The notes below the pieces were generated by a model. That model did no database searches, was not told the DNA's origin, and saw only the letters and a list, made by a program, of their open reading frames with translations. Shown piece by piece: positions 54,432 through 64,000 of a stretch of DNA of 64,000 nucleotides; the first letter of the stretch is position 1; each line of letters begins with the position of its first letter. The DNA is from an uncultured Pelagibacteraceae bacterium (GTDB lineage: Bacteria > Pseudomonadota > Alphaproteobacteria > Pelagibacterales > Pelagibacteraceae). Location: contig CACJEG010000001.1 of NCBI GenBank assembly GCA_902592375.1, forward strand, positions 1 through 64,000. Reading direction: 5' to 3'. A program made the position numbers and the translations under genes.

Positions 54432-57400
54432 TTACTGATTTACTTGTGTTTCTTCAGGTTCTGAAGTTTCTATTTTATCCTGCTCTGCTAAGAAATTATT
54501 ATCATCCTCTAGAGCTTTATTGTTCCATCTATTTTTAATATTACCAGTACCTGCAGGAACTAATCTTCCAACAATTACGTTCTCTTTTAAGCCATTTAAT
54601 GGATCAACTTTTCCTTTAATCGCAGCATCAGTTAATACTCTTGTTGTTTCTTGGAAAGAAGCTGCTGAAATAAACGATTCTGTTTGAAGTGAAGCTTTAG
54701 TAATACCCATTAGAACTCTTTCACCAACGGCTGGTGTTTTTCCTTCCGCAACCAATTTTTCATTAGTATTATCAAACTTAATTCTATCAACTACTTCACC
54801 AGGTAAATAACTTGAGTCACCTGATACTTTAACTTCAACCTTTTTAAGCATTTGTCTTAAAATAGTTTCAATATGTTTATCGTTAATTATTACACCTTGT
54901 AATCTATAGACTTCTTGGACTTGATTAACAAAATATTCTGTTAATTCTTTGATTCCTAAAATTCTTAAAATATCATGTGGAAGTGGTTGGCCATCTAAAA
55001 GATACTCTCCTTTTTGAATTTTTTCACCTGGATTGAAATTGATATGTTTGCCTTTTGGAATTAAATAATTTGAAGGTTCTGATCCATCTTCAGGAACAAT
55101 AGATACTCTTTGTTTGCCTCTTACCTCTTTACCAAAAACAACACTACCATCATTTTCTGCAATGATCGCACTATCCTTAGCTTTTCTAGCTTCAAATAAC
55201 TCAGCAACTCTTGGAAGGCCTCCGGTTATATCTTTTGTTTTAGTAGTTTCTTTAGGTAATCTTGCAATCACGTCACCTGCATAAACTTTTTGACCGTCTT
55301 TAATTGATAAAATCGAATCCGGTACTAAATAATATCTAGCTTCATTATCGTCAGCTTTTTTAATCACATTTCCTTTTTCATCTCTTAAAGTAATTCTAGG
55401 TTTTAAATCAGTACTTTTTGATTGACCTCTCCAATCAATTACTGATTTAGAAGAAATTCCAGTTGCATCGTCGGTAGTTTCTTGAATTGATACTCCATCA
55501 ATTAAATCTACATAACTTGCTGTACCACTTTTCTCCGCAATAACTGGAGTAGTGTATGGATCCCATTCACATATTTTTGTGTTTGCTTTTACTTTATCAC
55601 CATTATTGAAAAACAATCTTGACCCGTAAGCAACTTTATAAACTGCTATTTGAACACCTTTATCATCCTCTATAGAAAGCTGAGTATTTCTTCCCATAAC
55701 AATTAAATTCTTTTTAGAATCCTCTAAGATATTTGAGTTTATTATTTTTAAAGTTCCTTCACTTTTAGTAACTATTTGAGAATCTTGCTTAACTGAAGCT
55801 GTTCCTCCTACGTGGAACGTCCTCATTGTTAGCTGTGTTCCCGGTTCTCCAATTGATTGAGCAGATATCATTCCAATAGCTTCTCCAACGTGAACCATCT
55901 TACCTCTAGACAAGTCCCTACCATAACAAGTAGCACAAACACCTTCTTTTGAACTACATGTCATTACTGAATAAACTTTTATTGATTTAACACCTGCAGC
56001 ATCAATTTTATCACAGCCTGCCTCATCAATCATTTCAGATTTTTTAATAATTACTTCTCCAGATAAAGGGTTTTTAACATCAGCAGCTGTTACTCTTCCT
56101 AACGCTCTTTCAGATAAACTAACAACTACATTACCACCCTCTAAGATTTCAGAAAGTTCAATAAATCCAGGATCATCACAATTAACTTTAGTTATTGTTA
56201 AGTCTTGTGCTACATCACATAGTCTTCTTGTTAAATATCCAGAACTAGCTGTTTTAAGCGCTGTATCTGCTAATCCTTTTCTAGCACCGTGTGTTGAGTT
56301 GAAATATTCTAAAGCAGTCAATCCCTCTTTAAAGTTTGAGATAATTGGACTTTCAATAATTTCCCCAGAAGGCTTAGCAATCAAACCTCTCATACCAGCT
56401 AATTGTTTCATTTGAGCAGCAGATCCTCTAGCTCCACTGTCAGCCATCATAAATACTGAATTTATTTTTAATCCTTCATCAGTTTTTTCTGTAGCTGAAA
56501 TTCCCTTCATCATTTCGCCGGCAACTTTGTCCGTGCACTTAGACCAAGCATCAACAACTTTGTTGTATTTTTCACCTCTTGTAATTAAACCTTCGGCATA
56601 TTGAGTTTCATAATCAGCAATTAATTTCTTAGTATCATCAATTAATTGAGTTTTGTTTGCTGGAATTACAAGATCATCTTTTCCAAATGAAATTCCCGCT
56701 TTAAACGCATGTTTAAAACCTAAATCTTTAAGTTTATCACAGAAAATTACAGTTGTTTTTTGACCACAAAACCTAAATACAACATCAATTATTTCTGAAA
56801 CTATTTTTTTAGGTAATAATCTATCTACTAAAGAGAACTTAATGTTACTATTCTTTGGTAATAAATTTGCTAATAAAAATCTTCCAGCTGTAGAAGTGTA
56901 TTTTTCTATTTTTTTATTACCTTGCTCGTCTACAGTCTCGTATCTTGAAATAATAGTGCTGTGTACATTTATTTCACCAGATGATAATGCAAATTCAATT
57001 TGATCTGAATTTATAAAGTATCCAGCTGGTTTATCAGATATAGGCTCTTGTGAAAGATAGTAAATACCTAAAATCATATCCTGACTTGGAACGATAATTG
57101 GTTTACCATTTGATGGTGAAAGAATATTATTTGTAGATAGCATTAATATTCTTGCCTCTAATTGAGCTTCTAAACTTAGTGGAACATGAACTGCCATTTG
57201 GTCACCATCAAAGTCAGCATTAAATGCTGCACAAGTTAAAGGATGTAATTCAATTGCATCTCCTTCAATTAATTTTGGCTCAAATGCTTGAACTCCAAGT
57301 CTATGAAGTGTTGGCGCTCTATTTAATAGAACTGGATGCTCTCTTACAATTAATTCTAAAGCATCCCAAACTGCATTCGTTTCTTTTTCAACCAATTTTT

Positions 57401-58604
57401 TAGCTTGTTTGATTGTTGATGCTAATCCTAATTTATTTAATCTTGCATATAAAAATGGCTTAAATAATTCTAAAGCCATTTTTTTGGGTAAACCACACTC
57501 ATGTAATTTCAAATCTGGACCAACAACAATTACCGATCTTCCTGAATAATCAACTCTTTTACCCAATAAATTTTGTCTAAATCTTCCTTGCTTACCTTTT
57601 AACATTTCAGCAAGAGATTTAAGTGGTCTCTTACCTGTGCCAGTAATTACTCTACCTCTTCTCCCGTTATCGAAAAGAGCATCAACCGATTCTTGAAGCA
57701 TTCTTTTTTCATTTCTTACAATGATATCTGGAGCTTTAAGATCCATTAATCTTTTTAATCTGTTATTTCTGTTAATTACTCTTCTGTATAAATCGTTAAG
57801 ATCTGAAGTAGCAAATCTTCCACCATCAAGAGGAACTAATGGTCTTAATTCTGGTGGTATAACTGGTACAACAGTCATAATCATCCACTCAGGTTTTTGA
57901 CCTGTTTCAATAAATGACTCGATTAATTTTAATCTTTTAATTGCTCTTTCTTCGTTAACTTTTGATTTGGTTTCTTTAATAAAGCTAACAAGATTTTTTC
58001 TTTCTAATTCTAAATCTAAATTTTTAAGCATCTCAAGAACAGCTTCTGCACCTATTCCTGCTGTAAAACTTTCTTCACCAAACTCATCCTGGTATTTCGC
58101 TAATTCTTCTTCATTTAAAAGTTGATTTTTTTGTAAACCGGTTAAACCAGGTTCTATTACTATAAAGTTTTCAAAATAAAGGACTCTCTCTATTTCTTTT
58201 AATTTCATGTCAACAGCTAAAGCAATTCTACTTGGAAGAGATTTCAAGAACCAAATATGTGCTACTGGTGTAGCAAGATTTATGTGGCCCATTCTTTCTC
58301 TTCTTACATTTGATTTTGTAACCTCAACACCACATTTTTCACATATAATTCCTCTAAATTTCATTCGTTTATATTTACCACATAAACATTCATAATCTTT
58401 TATTGGTCCAAAAATCCTTGCACAGAACAAACCATCTTTTTCAGGTCTAAACGTTCTATAATTAATTGTTTCAGGCTTTTTAATTTCACCAAATGTCCAA
58501 GATTTAATTTTCTCTGGGCTAGCAAGTGAAATTTTAATGCTATTAAAATTTTGAGCTTCTGAAATTTCGTTGCCCTTAAATAGATCTGTTAATTCTTTTT
58601 TCAT
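54432..58604 (-). CDS. rpoC: RNA polymerase beta' subunit
   Basis: RpoC is the largest catalytic subunit of RNA polymerase. The 1390-residue product has the N-terminal zinc site [20 protein letters not shown], the DNA-clamp region, and the universal magnesium motif [12 protein letters not shown] near residue 463. The trigger-loop and C-terminal zinc cysteines ([15 protein letters not shown]) and the [18 protein letters not shown] stretch follow. No large inserted domain is obvious. It overlaps the rpoB stop by 1 bp. The 167-bp gap after its stop holds the next operon's control signals. Confidence 0.99.
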   Translation of the reverse strand: MKKELTDLFKGNEISEAQNFNSIKISLASPEKIKSWTFGEIKKPETINYRTFRPEKDGLFCARIFGPIKDYECLCGKYKRMKFRGIICEKCGVEVTKSNVRRERMGHINLATPVAHIWFLKSLPSRIALAVDMKLKEIERVLYFENFIVIEPGLTGLQKNQLLNEEELAKYQDEFGEESFTAGIGAEAVLEMLKNLDLELERKNLVSFIKETKSKVNEERAIKRLKLIESFIETGQKPEWMIMTVVPVIPPELRPLVPLDGGRFATSDLNDLYRRVINRNNRLKRLMDLKAPDIIVRNEKRMLQESVDALFDNGRRGRVITGTGKRPLKSLAEMLKGKQGRFRQNLLGKRVDYSGRSVIVVGPDLKLHECGLPKKMALELFKPFLYARLNKLGLASTIKQAKKLVEKETNAVWDALELIVREHPVLLNRAPTLHRLGVQAFEPKLIEGDAIELHPLTCAAFNADFDGDQMAVHVPLSLEAQLEARILMLSTNNILSPSNGKPIIVPSQDMILGIYYLSQEPISDKPAGYFINSDQIEFALSSGEINVHSTIISRYETVDEQGNKKIEKYTSTAGRFLLANLLPKNSNIKFSLVDRLLPKKIVSEIIDVVFRFCGQKTTVIFCDKLKDLGFKHAFKAGISFGKDDLVIPANKTQLIDDTKKLIADYETQYAEGLITRGEKYNKVVDAWSKCTDKVAGEMMKGISATEKTDEGLKINSVFMMADSGARGSAAQMKQLAGMRGLIAKPSGEIIESPIISNFKEGLTALEYFNSTHGARKGLADTALKTASSGYLTRRLCDVAQDLTITKVNCDDPGFIELSEILEGGNVVVSLSERALGRVTAADVKNPLSGEVIIKKSEMIDEAGCDKIDAAGVKSIKVYSVMTCSSKEGVCATCYGRDLSRGKMVHVGEAIGMISAQSIGEPGTQLTMRTFHVGGTASVKQDSQIVTKSEGTLKIINSNILEDSKKNLIVMGRNTQLSIEDDKGVQIAVYKVAYGSRLFFNNGDKVKANTKICEWDPYTTPVIAEKSGTASYVDLIDGVSIQETTDDATGISSKSVIDWRGQSKSTDLKPRITLRDEKGNVIKKADDNEARYYLVPDSILSIKDGQKVYAGDVIARLPKETTKTKDITGGLPRVAELFEARKAKDSAIIAENDGSVVFGKEVRGKQRVSIVPEDGSEPSNYLIPKGKHINFNPGEKIQKGEYLLDGQPLPHDILRILGIKELTEYFVNQVQEVYRLQGVIINDKHIETILRQMLKKVEVKVSGDSSYLPGEVVDRIKFDNTNEKLVAEGKTPAVGERVLMGITKASLQTESFISAASFQETTRVLTDAAIKGKVDPLNGLKENVIVGRLVPAGTGNIKNRWNNKALEDDNNFLAEQDKIETSEPEETQVNQ

Positions 58605-61600
58605 TAATTAAGCTCCACATTTAATGCTAATGATTTAATCTCTTTAACTAAAACGTTAAACGACTCTGGTATACCTGACTCAAAGTTTTCTTCACCTTTA
58701 ACTATAGTCTCATAAACTTTAACTCTTCCTGCGACGTCATCAGATTTAACAGTTAAAATTTCCTGTAATGTATATGATGCACCATATGCTTCAAGAGCCC
58801 ACACTTCCATTTCACCAAATCTTTGACCACCTAACTGTGCTTTACCACCAAGCGGTTGTTGTGTAACCAAACTGTAAGGTCCAGTAGATCTTGCATGAAT
58901 TTTATCTTCAACTAAGTGATGAAGTTTTAGCATGTAAATTATTCCAACAGTAACCGGTCTATCAAATTTCTCTCCTGTTCTTCCATCCCATAAATAAGTT
59001 TGTCCTGATCCTGGTAGATTTGCTAGTTCAAGCATTTCAGTAACATTTTTTTCTTTAGCACCATCAAAAACAGGTGTTGAGATTGCGATACCATTTTGTA
59101 AATTTTCACAAAGATCTTTGAATTCACTCTTGCTTAATTTATCTACTTTTTCATTGAAAATTTCTTCTCCATAAACAGATTTTAAGAACTTTTCGATTTT
59201 TTCTGTTCTTTCAATTTTTTTGTTATTTTCGTTTACTAAATTTTTAACTTGTTCACCAAATTCTTTACATGCCCAGCCTAAATGAGTCTCTAAAATTTGT
59301 CCAACATTCATCCTACTTGGAACACCCAGAGGATTTAATACAATGTCAACCGGTCTGCCGTCTTCCCTGTAAGGCATATCTTCAACAGGTACAATCTTAC
59401 TTACTACTCCTTTATTTCCGTGTCTTCCAGACATTTTATCACCAGGTCTTAATCTTCTTTTGATAGCAACGAATACTTTTACCATTTTCATAACACTTGG
59501 TAATAAATCATCACCACTTCTAATTTTTAAAACTTTATCTTCAAATCTCTCGGTTATGTCTTGTTTCGCTTTATTATATTGATCTTTTAATTGAGCTAAT
59601 GTTGCTTCGTCATTTACATTTCCTACTGTGATTTTGAAAACATCATTAATTGATAATGTATTAATTGTATCAAAATCTAACTTAGTTCCTTCTGATAAAT
59701 CTTTTACTTTTTTAGTTAAAGATGATCCTGACAGGAATTGTGAAGCTCTTTGTTTAATACTTCTTTCTAATATTTCCTCCTCAACAATTTTATCTTGTTG
59801 AACTTGCTCAATTTCAGCTCTTTCAATAGTTATTGATCTTTCATCCTTCTCAATTCCATGTCTATTGAATACCCTTACATCAACTACTGTTCCACTTGAT
59901 CCTCTAGACATTCTTAAAGATGTATCAGTTACATCAATAGCTTTTTCTCCAAAAATTGATCTTAATAATTTTTCTTCAGGACCAGATGCTGAGTCTCCTT
60001 TTGGAGTAACTTTACCTACTAAAATATCTCCAGCATTTACCTCCGCACCAATATAAACTATTCCTGATTCATCAAGGTTTTTTAAAGCCTCTTCATTCAC
60101 ATTTGGTATATCTCTTGTTATTTCTTCTTCACCAAGCTTTGTATCTCTCGCCATTATTTCATATTCAACAATATGAACAGATGTAAACACGTCATCTGTA
60201 ACACATCTTTCAGAAATAAGGATTGAGTCCTCAAAGTTATAACCTTGCCATGGCATGAACGCTACAGTAACATTCTTACCTAAAGCAAGTTCACCTAATT
60301 TGGTTGAAGGACCATCTGCAATAATATCTCCAGATTTAACTTTATCACCAACTCTAACTAGTGGTCTTTGATTAATGCAAGTATTTTGGTTTGATCTTTT
60401 AAATTTTTGAAGATTATAGATATCAACTCCAGACTTACTAAAGTCTGTTTCCTCTGTTACTTTAATAACAATTCTTTTTCCATCTATTTTATCAACAATT
60501 CCATCCCTCTTAGCAACAATAGTTACCCCCGAGTCTAAAGCAACATCACTTTCAATTCCTGTACCAACAAGCGGTGACTCAGGTTTTAATAATGGAACTG
60601 CTTGCCTCATCATATTTGATCCCATTAAAGCTCTGTTCGCATCATCATTTTCTAAGAATGGAATTAATGAGGCTGCAACCGAAACTAATTGTTTCGGTGA
60701 TACGTCAATGTAATCAATAGAGTCAGGTTTAGCTAAAAGAAAGTTTAGATTTTGTCTGCATGAAACAAGTTCTTCAGTAATTTTTCCATTTTTATCAAGT
60801 TTTGTATTTGCTTGAGCAATAGTGAATTTTGTTTCTTCCATTGCTGATAAGTATTCAACTTTATCTTGAACAACACCGTCTTTGACTTTTTTATATGGAC
60901 TTTCAATAAAGCCGTACTTATTAATTTTTGCATAAGTGGATAAACTATTAATCAAACCAATATTTGGACCCTCTGGTGTCTCAATTGGACAAATTCTTCC
61001 ATAGTGAGTTGGATGGACGTCCCTGACTTCAAAGCCTGCTCTTTCTCTTGTTAAGCCACCTGGACCTAACGCCGAAACTCTTCTTTTATGAGTAATTTCA
61101 GATAAAGGATTTGTTTGATCCATAAACTGAGATAGTTGCGAACTTGCAAAAAAATCTTTCAATGAAACTGTTAATGGTTTTGCATTAATTAGATCTTGTG
61201 GCATTGCTGACTCAACATCTAAAGTTGTCATTTTTTCCTTAATTGCTCTTTCCATTCTGTAAACACCAACTCTAGCTTGATTCTCAACCAACTCTCCTAC
61301 AGAACGTACTCTTCTATTTCCTAGGTGATCAATGTCATCAACATCATCTTTACCATCACGTAAATCCAACATTTTATGAATAATTGCTATTATATCGTCA
61401 TTTCTTAATATGGTAATTTTATCAGAACATTCTTGGTTTAATCTTGAGTTCATTTTAACTCTTCCAACATCAGACAAATCATATCTGTCTGAGCTAAAAA
61501 AAAGATTATTAAATATTTGAGTTGCAATCTCTATGGTTGGTGGCTCTCCAGGTCTTAACATTTTATAGATTTCTGTGATAGCTTCTTCTTTAGTATTATT

Positions 61601-62692
61601 TTTATCAGCTAAAATAGTTGTAAGTAGATAAGGTCCTTTGTTTATAGAGTTTGTAATAGAAATTTGAAGTTTATGTATATTTGCATCTAAAATTTGTTGA
61701 ATGATTGTATCGTTTAACTCAGTACCGATTTTAAATACACCATCCTCTTTTTCATTAACTTTGACATCTCTGTGTAAAAATTTACCAAATAAAGATTCTC
61801 TAGAAACTAGTATGTCTTTCAAACCATCATTAGCTAATTTTTTTGCACTTAAAAAATTAATCTTGTCACCTAATTTAATTACTACTTCACCAGTTTTTGC
61901 ATCAATTACTTCTTCTGAGAAATTTTTTGCTTTGTAGTTTTCAGGATTAAATTTAGTTTTCCACTTTTCTGTTTTCGGATCATAATTATACTGTTCACTT
62001 TCATAGAACTCATCCACAATTTCTGATTTTGTATAACCTAAAGCTAGTAATAAAGTAGATGAAAAAATTTTCTTTTTTCTATCAATTTTAAAATATAGAA
62101 AATCCTTAACATCATATTCAAAATCTAACCATGAGCCTCTGTTAGGTATTACTCTACAATTAAACAAAAGTTTACCACTTGCATGAGTTTTTCCTTTGTC
62201 ATGATCAAAAAATACACCTGGACTTCTGTGCATTTGATTAACCACAACTCTTTGAACACCGTTAGTTATAAAAGTTCCACTATTAGTCATCATAGGAACT
62301 TCACCCATATAAACTTCTTGCTCTTTAGCTGATAAAATATCTTTTGTATTATTTTCTTGATCTATTTCGTAAACAACTAATCTTAGGGTACACTTAAGAG
62401 CTGATGAATATGTGAGACCTCTTGCTATACATTCTTCAACATCAAATTTTGGTTTCTCTAATCTGTATGAAACATACTCTAAAGTTGCTTTGTCATTTAA
62501 ATCCTCAATAGGAAAAATACTCTTAAATACTCGATCAAAACCTTTGGTAAGTTCTGCTGCCTCAACATTAAATTCTGTTAATTCTTTGTACGAATTTTTT
62601 TGTACTTCAATTAAGTTAGGTATAGATAAACTCTCTTTTAGTTTACCAAAACTTTTTCGAATGTTTTTCTTTTCAGTAAAAGATAATTGCAT
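58604..62692 (-). CDS. rpoB: RNA polymerase beta subunit
   Basis: RpoB forms one half of the polymerase active-site cleft and the rifampicin pocket. The 1362-residue product has the pocket region [31 protein letters not shown] (two adjoining stretches), [33 protein letters not shown] and the C-terminal clamp contact [19 protein letters not shown]. The pocket residues look like those of rifampicin-sensitive bacteria. It follows rplL across a 56-bp gap with a perfect hairpin and joins rpoC with a 1-bp overlap. Confidence 0.99.
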   Translation of the reverse strand: MQLSFTEKKNIRKSFGKLKESLSIPNLIEVQKNSYKELTEFNVEAAELTKGFDRVFKSIFPIEDLNDKATLEYVSYRLEKPKFDVEECIARGLTYSSALKCTLRLVVYEIDQENNTKDILSAKEQEVYMGEVPMMTNSGTFITNGVQRVVVNQMHRSPGVFFDHDKGKTHASGKLLFNCRVIPNRGSWLDFEYDVKDFLYFKIDRKKKIFSSTLLLALGYTKSEIVDEFYESEQYNYDPKTEKWKTKFNPENYKAKNFSEEVIDAKTGEVVIKLGDKINFLSAKKLANDGLKDILVSRESLFGKFLHRDVKVNEKEDGVFKIGTELNDTIIQQILDANIHKLQISITNSINKGPYLLTTILADKNNTKEEAITEIYKMLRPGEPPTIEIATQIFNNLFFSSDRYDLSDVGRVKMNSRLNQECSDKITILRNDDIIAIIHKMLDLRDGKDDVDDIDHLGNRRVRSVGELVENQARVGVYRMERAIKEKMTTLDVESAMPQDLINAKPLTVSLKDFFASSQLSQFMDQTNPLSEITHKRRVSALGPGGLTRERAGFEVRDVHPTHYGRICPIETPEGPNIGLINSLSTYAKINKYGFIESPYKKVKDGVVQDKVEYLSAMEETKFTIAQANTKLDKNGKITEELVSCRQNLNFLLAKPDSIDYIDVSPKQLVSVAASLIPFLENDDANRALMGSNMMRQAVPLLKPESPLVGTGIESDVALDSGVTIVAKRDGIVDKIDGKRIVIKVTEETDFSKSGVDIYNLQKFKRSNQNTCINQRPLVRVGDKVKSGDIIADGPSTKLGELALGKNVTVAFMPWQGYNFEDSILISERCVTDDVFTSVHIVEYEIMARDTKLGEEEITRDIPNVNEEALKNLDESGIVYIGAEVNAGDILVGKVTPKGDSASGPEEKLLRSIFGEKAIDVTDTSLRMSRGSSGTVVDVRVFNRHGIEKDERSITIERAEIEQVQQDKIVEEEILERSIKQRASQFLSGSSLTKKVKDLSEGTKLDFDTINTLSINDVFKITVGNVNDEATLAQLKDQYNKAKQDITERFEDKVLKIRSGDDLLPSVMKMVKVFVAIKRRLRPGDKMSGRHGNKGVVSKIVPVEDMPYREDGRPVDIVLNPLGVPSRMNVGQILETHLGWACKEFGEQVKNLVNENNKKIERTEKIEKFLKSVYGEEIFNEKVDKLSKSEFKDLCENLQNGIAISTPVFDGAKEKNVTEMLELANLPGSGQTYLWDGRTGEKFDRPVTVGIIYMLKLHHLVEDKIHARSTGPYSLVTQQPLGGKAQLGGQRFGEMEVWALEAYGASYTLQEILTVKSDDVAGRVKVYETIVKGEENFESGIPESFNVLVKEIKSLALNVELN

Positions 62693-62703
62693 CTATGTTT
62701 ATA

Positions 62704-62729
62704 AATACTGATTAAAAATAATCAGTATT
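62704..62729 (-). promoter_or_regulatory. Perfect 11-bp hairpin between rplL and rpoB
   Basis: AATACTGATTA (62704-62714) and TAATCAGTATT (62719-62729) pair exactly around a 4-base loop. On the minus strand the stem sits 20 bp after the rplL stop and about 11 bp before the rpoB ATG. In E. coli an attenuator and an RNase III processing site lie at this same junction. No long U run follows, so processing or partial attenuation fits better than full termination. That role is inferred. Confidence 0.7.
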
Positions 62730-62748
62730 CGAATTCTTTCTATTTAAT

Positions 62749-63114
62749 TTATTTAAGTTCTACTTTAGCGCCAGCAGCTTCTAACTTAGCTTTGATCTCT
62801 TCAGCGTCTTTTTTGTTTACACCAGATTTAACTTCTTTTGGTGCTCCCTCTACAAGATCTTTAGCTTCTTTTAAACCTAATGAAGTAGCTGCTCTTACTT
62901 CTTTGATAACATTAATTTTTTTATCACCTGCAGAAACTAACATGATTGTAAAATCATCTTTATCTTCTGCTGGAGCCGCACCACCTGCTGCTGCTGGAGC
63001 TGCTGCTGCCATTGGAGTTACACCCCATTTTTCTTCTAATTGTTTTGATAGTTCAGCTGCCTCTGCAACAGTCAAACTTGATAAATCTTCAATAATTTTG
63101 TTTAGGTCAGGCAT
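62749..63114 (-). CDS. rplL: 50S ribosomal protein L7/L12
   Basis: L7/L12 is the multi-copy stalk protein that recruits translation GTPases. The 121-residue product has the N-terminal dimerisation helices ([21 protein letters not shown]), an alanine-rich hinge ([14 protein letters not shown]), and the C-terminal domain with [20 protein letters not shown] and [14 protein letters not shown]. It is 5 bp from rplJ and 56 bp from rpoB. Confidence 0.98.
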   Translation of the reverse strand: MPDLNKIIEDLSSLTVAEAAELSKQLEEKWGVTPMAAAAPAAAGGAAPAEDKDDFTIMLVSAGDKKINVIKEVRAATSLGLKEAKDLVEGAPKEVKSGVNKKDAEEIKAKLEAAGAKVELK

Positions 63115-63119
63115 ATGTA

Positions 63120-63641
63120 TTACTCTTTGGGTTGTGTTTCAGAATTTTCTGCCGACAAACTACTCATTTTTTCTGAATGTGCAAGCAAAATACTGATTAA
63201 TTTAGATGCAGAAGCGTTCAAAATACCCACAATATTGGCTCTTGCTTCATCTAATGTAGGTAAACTAGCTACATTCTGGACACCAGCCTGATCTAAGACC
63301 TCGTTATCCATAATTCCACCAATTAATTTTAAGTTTTCGTTATCTTTTGCAAATTTTGAAAGAATCCTTGCAGACATTATGGCATCCTCTCCAAATGCTA
63401 CTGCTGTAGGACCAGTAAATAAATTTGATAAATCTTTACACTTAGTTTTTTCTAAAGCTAATTTTGTAATTCTGTTTTTTGTTATTTTAAAAATGATACC
63501 ATGTTCTCTCATTTTCGCTCTTAATTCATCTAACTGAGTCATAGTTAAACCTTGGTAATGGGTAACCATGACAGCTTTGCTATTTTCAAACTTACTAGTC
63601 ATTTCTTCAATATAATTTTTCTTTTGTTCTTTGCTCATCAT
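63120..63641 (-). CDS. rplJ: 50S ribosomal protein L10
   Basis: L10 anchors the L7/L12 stalk to 23S rRNA; in E. coli it also represses its own operon. The 173-residue product has [43 protein letters not shown], and an alanine-rich C-terminal helix for L12 dimers. A second methionine follows the first, so the start could be 63638. It is 2 bp from rplA. Confidence 0.97.
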   Translation of the reverse strand: MMSKEQKKNYIEEMTSKFENSKAVMVTHYQGLTMTQLDELRAKMREHGIIFKITKNRITKLALEKTKCKDLSNLFTGPTAVAFGEDAIMSARILSKFAKDNENLKLIGGIMDNEVLDQAGVQNVASLPTLDEARANIVGILNASASKLISILLAHSEKMSSLSAENSETQPKE

Positions 63642-63643
63642 AA

Positions 63644-64000
63644 CTATATCGATTTCCCTAATTTAACTTTATATGAAACACCCATTGTCGAAGTAGCAAA
63701 AACACTTCTAATTAAATCACCTTTTAACGTGTTATTTGATTTCTCTTTTTCTAATGCATCTAAAATTGCATTATAGTTTTTTAGTAATTGATCATCACTA
63801 AAAGATTTTTTACCAATACTAACTCCAATGTTTCCATCTTTATCATTTCTAATTTCTACTTGACCAGATTTGGCATTACTTACAGCTTCTTTAATATTTT
63901 CAGACACTGAACCAAGCTTAGGATTAGGCATTAAACCTTTTGGTCCTAAAACTTTTCCTAATTTAGAAAGTTTAATCATCATTCCTGGTGTACAAATTAA
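63644..64000 (-). CDS. rplA: 50S ribosomal protein L1, C-terminal half (cut by window edge)
   Basis: L1 forms the mobile stalk that helps expel the E-site tRNA. Only the C-terminal ~118 residues are in the window; the frame is open to base 64000 and continues beyond. Visible are KLGKVLGPKGLMPNPKLGSV, the L1 signature, and the C-terminal SVFATSTMGVSYKVKL. The methionines at 63982 and 63979 fall inside the conserved domain and are not the gene start. rplJ follows after 2 bp. Confidence 0.95.
   Translation of the reverse strand, partial: LICTPGMMIKLSKLGKVLGPKGLMPNPKLGSVSENIKEAVSNAKSGQVEIRNDKDGNIGVSIGKKSFSDDQLLKNYNAILDALEKEKSNNTLKGDLIRSVFATSTMGVSYKVKLGKSI

Noticed and set aside
62412..62711. 99-codon open frame opposite the start of rpoB, and similar opposite-strand frames in rpoB, rplL, rplJ and gatB
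   Set aside because: They mirror conserved coding sequence in an AT-rich genome, have no recognisable domains and lack their own start signals.
1..64000. CRISPR arrays, insertion sequences, toxin-antitoxin pairs, phage genes or a biosynthetic cluster
   Set aside because: No regularly spaced repeats, no transposase, integrase or Cas motifs, and no run of unknown genes. Only one small gene (31732-32016) is unrecognised.

Overview
This window is a piece of a very AT-rich (roughly 30 percent GC), tightly packed alphaproteobacterial chromosome. Gene order, protein sequences and extreme compaction point to the SAR11 / Candidatus Pelagibacter lineage (inference from remembered synteny and protein character, not from a database search). 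It holds 76 protein genes, two of them cut by the window edges, and one tRNA gene. I see no insertion sequence, integrase, prophage, CRISPR array or rRNA operon, and no stretch over 300 bases without a gene. Nearly all of it is conserved core backbone.

Layout. 1-3185 (minus): a hydroxylase-like gene, rpiB, glyA, nrdR and ribD (cut by the left edge). 3259-4248 (plus): hemB. 4249-11577 (minus): dapA-smpB-folK-rsh-pyrE-pdxJ-acpS-lepB-rnc-recO, the classic alphaproteobacterial run but with rpoZ and era missing from their usual slots. 11621-13846 (plus): a lytic transglycosylase, followed by tRNA-Ser(GCU) on the minus strand. 14006-19097 (plus): soxBDAG, the heterotetrameric sarcosine oxidase. 19100-25757 (minus): a secreted nuclease, a MATE transporter, trhO, an O-methyltransferase and gatB-gatA-gatC. 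25808-32479 (plus): ruvX, pyrB, a non-catalytic-looking pyrC homologue, plsY, topA, a small exported protein and a RidA-family gene. 32481-34591 (minus): ugd and galU. Then panC (plus), mgtE (minus), lipB (plus) and an RluC/RluD-type pseudouridine synthase (minus).

38402-64000 (all minus) is the transcription and translation block. In transcription order it runs rplA (cut by the right edge)-rplJ-rplL-rpoB-rpoC, then rpsL-rpsG-fusA, then the S10, spc and alpha operons down to rpoA-rplQ, with almost no spacing. Compared with the textbook order, tuf, rpmD and rpmJ are absent from their expected positions. Only three sizeable gaps occur: rplL/rpoB (a perfect 11-bp hairpin), rpoC/rpsL (a promoter-like sequence and two perfect hairpins), and adk/rpsM (a good sigma-70-like promoter).

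How it fits together. Sarcosine oxidase turns sarcosine into glycine and methylene-tetrahydrofolate, and GlyA links glycine and serine to the same one-carbon pool, which suits a marine methylamine/betaine user. pyrB, the pyrC homologue and pyrE belong to pyrimidine synthesis. galU and ugd make UDP-glucuronate.

I did not find a convincing new multi-gene system. The best leads are a predicted Fe(II)/2-oxoglutarate hydroxylase heading the rpiB-glyA-nrdR run, an NrdR whose two zinc knuckles are both CxC instead of CxxC, hairpins at the rpsL leader and the rplL/rpoB junction, a truncated ribosomal protein L24, and six tail-to-tail gene junctions with no room for a terminator.
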